Source of the DNA: Channa striata
Lineage: Eukaryota; Chordata; Actinopteri; Anabantiformes; Channidae
Direction of reading: 5' to 3'
DNA length: 64,000 bases
NCBI GenBank assembly: GCA_033026295.1
Contig: CM065176.1
Coordinates: 2,740,501-2,804,500 of the forward strand
A model generated the notes under the pieces. It searched no databases. It was given only the letters and a program-made list of their open reading frames with translations, and was not told the DNA's origin. Position 1 is the first letter of the stretch. The number at the start of each line of letters is the position of its first letter. Positions 47,201 to 59,200 of the stretch are shown here, piece after piece. The translations under genes and the position numbers were made by a program.

Positions 47201-50200
47201 TCTCATTGAACTGTGGAACTTTCCCTCAGTGTCTTTGTCCATGTGGTCAGCTACACACTTGGGTCAGGCTTTAAGCTGTGGGTTTTGGGGGAGTCTGTGA
47301 AGATGTTAAACCTGCTCAAGTGTGGACAGCGAGACCACTAAGTTAGTGACACACACATGTCATACTGTGGCCTCATGTTCTCTGTTAACCGAGTTACTGT
47401 GGCTGGTGTCTGTGATCATTACCATCAAACTTTATTTTCTCTGCTGTTTTTTCTTTTCATCCCTTTTTTTTCCAGTGAGTTGAAGCAAACACTGACTGTC
47501 TCTCTCGCTGAAACCATCATAGAACAGGTCCAGCAGGATCTGACAGTGGCTCAGGACAAAGTGGTGCGTACTGCATTTTTGTAAATATGCATCCAGTCTA
47601 GAAGGTCTGCACAGGGACAGCTGAGGCCACATAAGTACTTTAAGCAAGGAGGAACTTCCTTTGTGTTCTGGTTCTGGTTCAGCTGAAAGTTTATAATAGA
47701 CATGCCTGGACTTGGCGGTCCAACACATTTTGCAGACAGGGGATTAAGTTATATCCAAAGGACAGTCAGGCAGAAAACAAGTGACAACACAAGCCATTAT
47801 GCCTTTGAAGATTATACCAGAGGTGGTGTTCAGTGGAAACGGGACATTCCTGTGGTTCGTGAGGACGTCTGTATGTGTTGCACTCATTCTTTTTTTTAAT
47901 GTTCAGGGTTCCCTTATTAAAGAAAATGTATGCAATGCTCCGAAAATCAGTGAGCCAGAAGTTTATTCTGTCAACAGCAACTTCCCAACTGATGACGTAA
48001 GGATTATACACCCTTCCATTCCTTTATTAACATTATTCTTCATTCACTCAATTGTTGTGCTGAAGGTTCCGTGTCTGTTTATCTTCTTACCACAGTACAG
48101 TCCGGCGTTCTGGAGAAATAGCTTTAACTCCAAGAGTCTGAGGCCTGCCCCTTCAATTAAGAGTAAGACACAATTGCTGTTACTAAGCGATGTAATGTTG
48201 TTTCTGTAATTTTCGCTTCACTTCAATTCCTTTGCATGTAAATTACATGGAAGTTCATAAATTCAGATCTACACGATGAAAGCATAACATTACATAATTA
48301 ACAGTGTGTACGGATAGAGGGAAAATGTCAGAAAAGAATTATGAAGTTGTACTGAAATCATTTGTTTTGTATTGTAAAAAGTACCATTATTGTCGTTTGA
48401 AACCTAGTACAGTTACATTTCAAAGTATGTGAGGAATGCATACATCTATTAATGTGCTTCAGAAAATATTCAGACCACTTCAGTTTTAGCAGCATATAGG
48501 TTACTGAAAAAAGTGCGATTTTGCCCACCACACTATAAGTCATGGTGACATGGTGAAAAAGCTTTTTTAAAAACGTTGCTTATTAAAATCAGGTATCAGT
48601 GTACAGAAGCTAACTGCTAACACTACTAGCTTCTGAAAAGGCGGCTGATCTTGTTCTTCCTGACAAACTGAACCGGCCTAAAAATAACAGCGTATGTCAA
48701 ATGGCATCTTCACGTCTGGGATTTGGTTTGACTACTCGAGTAAACTAATTCAGACACATGTTCTAAAGACATGTGGTCCTGACCACATGCTTCTGATCGT
48801 GGATACTGAAAAAGGTGACCCATCCCCTGGTCTCAGATTTCACACACTCTGGTGGAGGTTTTCCCTCATATTTGTTAGGAGATTAATTCTGTGTCACCAG
48901 ACCACAGAACTCTGACCTCTGGTAGAAAATCACCTTTTGGTGCGACTGCCATGTAAGAAAAGGCTTCCCACAGAAATAGTTGTTTTTACTCCACCACAGT
49001 CATACTATTCCAACAGAATATATATTTTTTCATCATAAACTATCCTACAATAAATGTAAGTAGAGCTGATGTTATTTATCATCTGTCAATGAAGTGAATT
49101 CAGGAGTAGACTGGAGCTGAACAGGTTGAGCTTAGACACATTGATGATGGGGTGAATTCAGGGAGTAACGCCACAGAATTGCCTACTTTGGGGAAAGGAA
49201 ATGGTCCGATTGACCTGAAAGGGCGGGTCAGAAAAGGACAGCCAAACTCTTTGGTCGTGATTCTACTGAAGTGCAGAGGGGACCACTGTCACTGAGAGGC
49301 TCTCAGCTGTTTCTGAGCTGCAGAATGCTGCTGTCCCTCCTTTCTGACCGTGTCACTCGTTTTCGCAGACCTCTTAATCACAGCTAACGCTAACGAAGTG
49401 CAGCAGGCATGTCTGTCAGTGAAGAACATTCTTCAGCCTTGGATTGGCTCCCTGCTCCACTACTGCTGGGTTTTCTCCGTGTGTGTGCGGGTACTTGGGG
49501 AACAGCAGCTGGCCCGTTATCTGTGTTCTGCTCTCTGCGTCCTATGAGCTAGGAAACCAGTCGACTACTGGCTCACAAACTTACTGCCCACTGGAAAACT
49601 GCCCAGTATTCCAGATAGCACAAATATGTGCCTTTCTAAACTATCCTCATATTTACATGGAGTTAAGGAACCTGGTGGATTTCTCCTGTACCTCACATTT
49701 AGTTTGCATGGCTCACCGAGCTACTGTAGTTATAAAGTGAGATAAGGTGCTGGTTCTGACTTTTTTAGTTCCGTGTATGTATGAGTGTGAGAGCGAGAGA
49801 AAGGATATGGGCAAACAAATAAAACAGAACTCATTTCCAGAGTGCCAAGTGATTTTTATAGACATTTACATGCCACTTGGTGAAACTTATAGCTTTAGTT
49901 GGACTTGGACTTAAAAATACAGAGGCTTTGCTCCATTTAATAACCTCATCGTTACCTAATTCATGATTCATAAGGCCTTTGACTGTGCAGCCTTTTGTCC
50001 TGCACATGTTCCGTGTGAAATGCCAAGCAGCAACTTGTTTATACATATACATACCATAATAATAATTTCCACGGCTTTACTGCAAATACAAGTTTTATTA
50101 TTTTATTTGTATCTTATTTTATTTCAAATGTAATCCAGTAAGTTATGTGCATGAAAATGGACCAAATGTCTGGAAGATGTACTTGAACACAATTTAGGCA

Positions 50201-50259
50201 GCTTTACATATTATTTATTTCATATAGTGGCCCTGACAGAATTCGAGAAAACACCTGCA

Positions 50260-50297
<38 letters not shown>

Positions 50298-53200
50298 ATT
50301 TTATTCATAAGCACCTTTTAAAAACCCTCAAGGACACTGTACAATCAACAAACAATTCAACAAGAAAACAAAATATACCAAACAAAAGCAACTTTGCAAA
50401 AACGACTTTGGGGAAAAGTGCTGCAAAAGCCACAGAACAATGGAAGTGGCTCCGGGAGCAACTAAACATGCATTTAAAATCCTAAATGTCCGTCACTTTT
50501 TAGTGTCCCCCAGAAATGTTGTAGACAACAATCTTCATGCGTGCCATGACGAACGATTCTGTGGCAGACATACGGCACTGTTTGGCTAATTCGAGTATTT
50601 GTTTACTTCACACCGATTACTTTCGCCACAGGAGAAAATGGAGGAAGCAAGATGAGGGAAAAACATGCCACCGAAGATGAGTTTTAATAAATAGTTCTCA
50701 AATGCAGTTCCCGTTATAATGTTGGGGTCTCTTGGGTCTCTTCTAATTGAGTTTAGGTCATGTTTGATTATGTAAGTATCCATAGAATTTATCTAAAACT
50801 AAACACATTCTTCCAAAAAGGTATTCAATCATTTTTGTTTTTGAACTGAACAATTTCTAACTATTATAGTTGCCATAACACTTCCACATATTACTGTATT
50901 TTCCATGTTAGGCTTTGACTGCTGCTGTGAATGTGTTCCTGAGTGCAGGACAGTGTGAGCATCCATCTGCTTCCTCTCTGCACATCCAAGCTTAACTGAT
51001 TGTTTCTCTCTTGTGTGCTCTCCTCTGCCCCCTGTCGTTTCCCTAATCCTCGCTCAGTCTCCGCCACACACACATCTCTGTTTCTAATCATCGCCCTCCT
51101 TTTTCCAGTTTATTTGTTTATTCTCCGCCTGCCCTAGATATATACTCATACAATTTCATCCAAAATGATGCTCACTGGGTTGCCTCAGACTTCCCATCAC
51201 CCCCACTTAGCCTTCCTCCACCCTTCTCTCTTTCATCATCCTCATTTGGACTCCCTCCTCATTCCATTTCATCCTCAGGTCTCCTGGATGCCGATTGGGA
51301 GCAGCAGGCCAGGGAGAGAGTAGCAGAGAGAGACAGAGGAGGAGGTCCTGGGGAGGAAGGAGGAGCAGAAGGAAGGTGTGGCTTCCAGCACTTGCTGACA
51401 GCAACTCCACTGTCAGTCACAGTCTCGAGCCCCTCCCCCTCCACCTCCCCTTCCTATTCCCTATCTCCCTTCTCCCTGAGCTGGAGGGGGAGGGAGAGGA
51501 GGGGGAGGGAGAGGAGGTTGAGAGAGGGGGAGGTGACATCGGTGGATGCTGCAGCAGCAATATCAGAAGTGAGTGGGGCACCATTCATCCCTCCTTCCAG
51601 TCACCCCCTCCTTTACTCAATCGCTGCTCAAACACGAGAAGAGGAGGCTAGTGGCCACGGAAGCTTATACAGACAAGAGGCTCCATTCCGCGGCTGCGGC
51701 CCAAGTCCAGGGCCCCTCCCCAGCTCCGGATCTCCTGCTTCTCCCATGGAGCCTCTACCCACCCAGGGACAGACTCTAAGGCATTACACCGCCTCCCGAC
51801 CAAGACCGCGTCGCACACACACACAGCCCCCCTCCTCCAGGCTTCAGGTAAGAATGCACACATTCAGTAATTTTAAAACTGCTCGCATCCACATTTGATG
51901 TACACACACACACACGCATCATGCAGAAAATCCAGCATTTCTAAGTACACACACCAAAACATATAGACAGAGGCCTTTATAAAGGGTTACACACTGAACT
52001 AAACACAGCAACAGCTAAAGACGAGAAAAACTATGGAAATGTGAAAAAGAAGACGGAATTAAATAAAGCAAGGAGTAGTAGAGAGGAAATGGATCTATCT
52101 ATCTATCTATATATATATAGATACAGATAGATGTAGATATGTCATTTCACTGCTGTCTTGCTTATCATTTCTGTAATGCTGTAGTTATAATGGTAGCCAT
52201 CTTTATCTTTGCATTCTCCTGCTTCACGTAGTCGTGCTTGGTGTGCATATGTGTGAGAACAGGCACATTTGGCATTTTGGGAGTGGTGTTCCCTGGTTGT
52301 TCCCAGTGCTGATCTCTCTCTCTCTCTCTCTCTCTCTCCCTCCTGGGAATGCTTTCACTAACTCAATTATTCATGTTTTCACATTAATGGGGTCTCTTTC
52401 CCAGTGCTGTCACTGTGTAAATGAAAAAAGAAGATTCCTCTTCATCTGTGGTGACCTTGTGTGCATAGTGTTGCTTGTGATTTCTGTTTGAAAGACACAG
52501 ATTTGCTGTGTAGTGAAGGTGTAAGGAAGTGTGGCATTTGCATCCACAAATTTATTAATATGCCAAAAATACAAACAAATGTTGTGATTAATGCTAGCCA
52601 ATAATGACTTTGAAGATTCTACTCAGTGATAGTAGTTAGAAAAAAAATAGGGAAGCTTTTTCTAATAGTAGATTTAAAATCATGTTAAATCAAACAAACA
52701 TTAACATAAAATAGTAAATAATATTTAAAAAGTGATGACTCCTGTAAAATAGAAGTAGGTAGGTCATTTGTACAAATAGGGAGAAATGACTGAATTAAAG
52801 GAATACTATGGGGTGGCGTGAAGTGAACATATTTTAGGAAATACGCTGTAGCTCAGGTGGCAAGGCAAGTCGTCCATGGACCACAGGGTCAGTGTTTCGA
52901 TCCCGGCTTGCTACATGTCGAAGTGTCCTTGGGCAAGACACTGAACCCCTAGTTGCACCACCAGTGGTGATGAGCACCCCACTGTGTATGTATGTATGTA
53001 CCAAATTACTCTGTAAGTTGCTTTGGATAAAAGTGTCTGCTAAATGTAAAATTACTTTTCTAAGATCTCACAACTTATCCACTATATCATTTGCCACTAC
53101 TATTTATCTGTCTCTAGATTTCACATAGGACAAATACAGACAAATACGGACAGACTCAAAATTGTATAATATATTACCTGAATTCAGAAGTACATAGTAA

Positions 53201-56200
53201 ACATATACAGTGCCTTGCAAAAGTAGTACCGCTTGAACATTTCCACATTTGGTCACATTACAACCACAAATGTTATTTGTGAAAGTAAAATGGTAAATGG
53301 TTTTCAAAAGTTTTATAAATAAATATCTGTAAAGAGTGCCGTGCATTTATATTCAGCTCCCTTTACTCTGATACCACTAACCCAAATCCAGTGGAACCAG
53401 TTGCCTTCAGATGTCACTTTCTTAGTAAATAGAATCCACAACAGCACCAAGAAGTCCAAGGAAAACACCAGACCGATCGTCTACCAATCCCACAGTTGTT
53501 GGTTCGATCCCTGGCTCCTCTGGTCACATGTCGAAGTGTCCTTGAGCAAGACACTGAACCCCACTTAGTTGCTCCCGGTGAGCGTCGGCCAGCTGCATAG
53601 CAGCTCCCCCATCGCTGTATGAATGTGTGAGTGATTGTGAGTGTGAATGGGTAGATAAGAAGCAGTGTAAAGCGCTTTGAATACCAACAGGTAGAAAAGC
53701 ACTATATAAGTGCAGACCATTTACCATTTAAACATCTCACGGAGCACTGTACAATCTATCATTGCGCAACTGCAAAAGACATGGCCTAAACAGACAGGCC
53801 AGGCATGGAGAGCATTAATTGGAGAAGCCGCCAAAAGGCCTAGGGTAACTCTGGAGCAGCTGCAGAGATCAACAGCTCAGATGGGAGAATCTGTCCATGG
53901 CTCCGCTATTAGTCGCACACTCCACAAATCCAGCCTCTATGGAAGAGTAGCAAGAAGAAAGCCATAATAAGTCCCATCTACAGTTTGTGACAAGCCATGT
54001 GGGGGACACAGCAAACACGTGGGAGAAGGTGCTCTGGTCCAAAGTTGAACTTTGTGGCCTAAATGCAAAACGTTATGTGGGGGGAAACCTAAGACTGCAC
54101 ATCACCCTGAACATGTCATTCCCACCATCACCATCATGTTGTGAGGAGGCTCTTCTTCACCAGGGACAGGGCAGCTGGTCAGAAATGATGGGAAGATGCA
54201 TGGAGCCAAATACAGGCCAGTTGTAGAAGAAAACCTGTTAGTCTGCAAAACACTTGGGACTGGGGCGGAGGTTCACCTTCCAGCAGGATACCGACCCTAA
54301 ACATACAGCCAGAGCTACGATGGAACAGGTAGGATGAAAGCACATTCATGTGTTCAAATGCCTCAGTCAAAGTGCAGACCTAAATTCTCCGTGACAATCT
54401 GTGGCAAGACTTGAAAATTGCTGATCACAGACACTCTCCGTCCAATGTGAGCTTGCACCATTTTGCTCACATCACATACAGTGACTCTGTATGTTAAGGA
54501 GGGAAAGGTCTTTGCTAATCCACACTACGCAGGTTATGATGTGCAGCACCAGAACAGACCAAAGGTCATAAATAGGAGATCAGTATATCAACAAGGAGAG
54601 AAAGACACAATACAGCTCTACACAGGACAACAGAAAAGGTTTGACAGTTCTAATCCCAACTATACCTTATACTCAGACAGACATGATACCATGGCATCTG
54701 ACACACACAAGTTTCTTGCTAAGAGCCAGCTGATTTCCTCAGGACTAACAAAGTTTGGTGATGTACCTAAACATTAACAAGCCTGGAGGCAGAGATTTAT
54801 TAACACCATTGAAAAGCTTGAGCTGTCTCTTAAGTTGCTTGGTGAGAGATGGACCTACTAGTTAAATGGCTGGGCAAGGAGTCAGGTGAGCAGGCACTCA
54901 GAATGAGGTCTATAAATGTTAATGACAACCTTCCCTTGGTCTAACAGCAATATGGGAGAGATTGAAGAAAACATATGGATCTCCTGAAGTAATGGAGAGC
55001 CTACCTTGACAAGGCAAAAGGAGTGCAGCCTATAGTTGACAAGCTCCCCTTCTATCTCCAAGGCAAGTGGATGTCTTAAGTGTACTTAAAGAATTTATAT
55101 GCAGAGAAGCTGATGAGAAAGATGACCCAAGCTTTAATCTGTCTACTCACTTTGGGCCAGGTGGCGTAAACAGTAATTAGGCACACTGCAGCATCGGCGG
55201 AAGTGTAGAGAAAGCAAATTTCAATTAATTCAATTTCAACTCAACTTTATTTATATGTCGCCAATTTACAAGGTCATCTCAAGGCACTTTACATAATAAA
55301 GTCAAGACTATACAAACATTTTGAGAAAACCCAACAAATCCCCCTTGAGCAGCTATAGGCAACAGCGGAGAGGAAAAACTCCCTTTAACGGAAGAAACCT
55401 CCAGCAGAATCAGGCTCAGGGTGAGCGGCCATCTGCCTTGACCAGTTGGTAGGACCAGTAGCTCCAAAGCCGGAGAAACCTGAAGACAGGGACAGAGAGA
55501 GGGAGACAGAGAGAGAGAAGAAGACACAGAGTTCATGTCCTACAGTGCTGACATATAAATGTGGGCTGAGAGGAGGTGTCTCAGTGCATCAGGGGTTGGT
55601 CCCCCAGCAGTCTGAGCCTATAGCAGCAGGACTAGAACTAACTATAAGGTTTATTAAAGAGGAAAGTTTTGAGTCTAGTCTTAAAAGTAGAGAAAATTAA
55701 GCAGACATAGCTCTGCTGAAAGACTATCAGTCTAAGTGGAATCATTGGCCAATGGGAATCATTGCCAAAGCTATTTCCAGCAAAGATGGACTTGTAAGGA
55801 AAGTTGAAGTCGAAGTGTCAAGGAATAACACTGTGAAGACATTCTTCAGACTTATGTATGATGTGGTCCTACTTTGCTTGCAGGAGGACGAGCACACTGT
55901 CACTTAGTGAGACAGTCCCCGGGAGTGGTGTTTCCTAGTATAATGTGCTTTGAACAAGTTCAGTGTTTTGTTTTAAATATGCCAGGTGGGCAGTGTCATG
56001 GGGCAGTAAGGACATAGACAGGAAGAGACTTAACAAGCTGGTTAGGAGAGCCAGCTCTGTCCTGGGCTGCACACTGGACTCTATGGAGGAGGTGCCAAAC
56101 TGACATCTACCATGGATGATAACCCCTCCCACCCCCTGCACCACACTGTGGAGGCTCTCAGCAGCTCCTTCAGCACACGACTGTTACAGCTCTAGTGCAG

Positions 56201-59200
56201 GAAGGATCGCTACCATCGCTCATTCCTGCCCACAGTCAACTGAGTACAATGAGCAATTAAACAGGAGATGTGCAATATTCACCTGTTATATTTTTTCACT
56301 GTTAAACATGAACATATGCAGATCACGAGGTTATTTACTCTTTATCTTTTAATACACTGTTTTCACAGTTAGTATGTTGTTTTTCTTTTATCTTTTTTAA
56401 AGTTAAACTAAAAGGTTTTTGTTCTTTGTTCGTATTGCTACTTAATCACAAAGTAGCACAGAGAATTTCCCCCCTCCGGAAATTGTCTACAACACGTCAC
56501 TGAAAGAAGATACAAGGCCCATGAGGAGCAACATTTTTCTCCCATTTTCATCTACTGAAAATAATGTGACTCTTTTTTGTTCTTGGTCTCCTGCATTAAG
56601 GCCACCTGGCTCTTCATGCCACATGCCAACATGGCATGTCGTTACAAAATTGGTGGCATACAGGCTCTCTCGTTCTTACTCTCTCTCACACACACACACA
56701 TTACTAAAGGACAGCAGAGCTCTCTCCCTACACCATGTTGTGCATCTGGCTAGTCATACTCACTCAACAGCTTGATAAGTCAACATGAGACCATGATCCA
56801 TCGTGGTGAAGGATTAAGCTAACTAAAAGACCTCAGAATTTTGTTGCTGCTATATAAAATTTATTAAAGCATTCTTTTTTTTCTCCTAGTGCTAAATATT
56901 ACAGACTAAAGTAGCATATTTAAATTAAGACTTTAAACATGATAATATCAACCACCTCTACTACAGGTTTGACTGCCTCACTAGTGCTCTGAAGTCTCTT
57001 TTCTATCCCACCCCATTCCCTCTGCTACGCCACAACACAAGGCAGCAGACACTGTCAAACTAACACTTTCACTGCTGAAACCGTTGCCCTTCTCCAAATC
57101 CCGCCTTAATGACCACAGAAGACAAGATTAGGGGGGAAATGCGGAGATTCAGGGACTATTAGTAGATTTCCCGTCCCGATGTAGATGATTCCATCCTGTA
57201 CACCTTTACACACAAGATCTATTTTTATCTGGATGGGGGCATGAAAGGCTGATTATTATGTAATTGGTAAATGGTCAACACTGGCATTCAAACACACACC
57301 AATAGGGAAGTTGCCGTGCATTTAGCCTGACCCACCCCAACATACAACGGGAAGAACCAGGAATCAAACCAACAACCCTGCAGTTGGTGGACAACTGAAG
57401 TTTCTCCTCCATCCAGCACCTTCCACTGAGAGACAAACTCTTTGGACATATTTAAACCTGTCCAATGCTCTTTTATTGCTTTCAATATTCATCTTGTCCA
57501 ACAATAACTAAAGTGACTGCTGCACATTTCTGAAGTGACACATCATATAGCATATAGCACTCATCTCAAAACTATACGCTCAGTGCCAGTGTATACATTC
57601 AGTGATGTAGACTCAGTTAAGAGAATGTCCATACTGCTCTTTACCTGCAGCCTTGGACACTGTGAACCATCAGATCCTCTTGACTGCAGTCTCTAAACTA
57701 GGCATCTATGGACCAGCTCTAGCCTGGCTTCGGTCTTACTTGTCTGGACGAACCTTCAAAATATCCTGGCAGAGGCGTGATTCTAACTGTGATAACCTCT
57801 CCACCAGTGTACCGCAGGGCTCAGTCCTCGGCCCTCTTCTTTTTTCCAACTATACTTCTTCCCTGGGCTCTATCATCCATTCACATGACTTTTTCTATCA
57901 CTGCTATGCAAATGACAAGCAGCTCTTCCTGTCTTTTCTGCCAGGTGACTCTACTGTCTACAGCTCTACAGCTCCAGCTTACTAAAACTCATTCATTCAG
58001 GTCTGCAATCCCTCCTGTCTGCTGCATTCAGCCAGCGTAAGATGTCTGGTAGTCCCAGCACCACACAGAAGACACCAAGGAAAACTCTTCAGCTCAGTGA
58101 TCCCACGGTGGAGGAATGAGCTGCCAAACTGTGTGCACTCAGCGACCGCACTCACTACATTTAAAACCCTGCTGAAAACAGAACTCTTCCGTATCTTCCT
58201 TTAAAAAAAAAAAAAAAAACCTTCCTGCTTTTTCTTGTACTATAGGTGCACTCGCCTCTTCACCTCTTTTCCACACTCCCTGTGAGACTGAACTGTTGAC
58301 CCCAAGTACTTAAACTCCTGCACCTTCTTCACCTCAGCCCCCTGTAACCTCACGCTTCTACCTTGCTCCCTCTCGTTTAGACAAATGTATTCTGTCTTGC
58401 TATGACAGAGTTTCATGCCTCTTCTTTCCAGAGCAAACCTCCACCTCTCCAGCTGTTTCTCCACCTGCTCTCTACTCTCACTGCAAATCACAATGTCATC
58501 TGCAAACATCATTGTCCAGGGAGATTTCTGTCTGTCCTCATCTGTCATCAGCATAGCAAACAAGAAGGGACTCAAAGCCGATCCTTGGTGTAGTCCCACC
58601 TGCACCTTGAACTCCTCTGTCTGACCTACGGCACATCTCACCACCGTCATGCTCCTCTCATACATGTCTTGGACTACTCTGACGTACTTCTCTGCCATTC
58701 CCGACAACCTCATACAGTGCAGCTCCTTCTGACCATCTCTGTACTCTTCCATCAACAATCTCAAAGTGAAAGTGGTAAATGGTCTGCATTTATACAGCAG
58801 TTTTCTACCTGTTGGCACTCGAATTACTTTACACTGCTTCTTATCTACCCTTTCACACTCTCAAACACACACGCATTCATACACCAATGGGGGGGCTATG
58901 CAGCTGGCCAACGCTCACCGGGATCAACTAGGCAGGGTTCAGTGTCTTGCTCAAGGACACTTTGACATGTGACCAGAGAAGCCAGGGATCAAACCAGCAA
59001 CTGTAGGATTGGTGGACAACCGTGCTACCAACTGCACCTTAGTCTTTGATGGCATCAGTGGTGCTCTTACGGGGCATGAAACCATACTGCTGCTCACAAA
59101 TCTCCACCTCCTTCCTAAGCCTGGCTTCCACTACTCTTTCCCACAGCTTCATTGTGTGGCTCATCAGCTTTATCCCTCTGTAGTTGCTGCAGTTCTGTGT

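Noticed and set aside
49350..49547. Possible extra CARMIL2 exon after CGTTTTCGCAG
   Set aside because: An exon starting there meets TAA after two codons in one frame, and no frame gives CARMIL-like sequence; flanking exons 48162 and 51279 already join in phase.
58240..58818. 192-codon minus-strand frame as a host gene
   Set aside because: Reverse-transcriptase part of a broken RTE-like LINE; lacks motif A and is flanked by SINE sequence.
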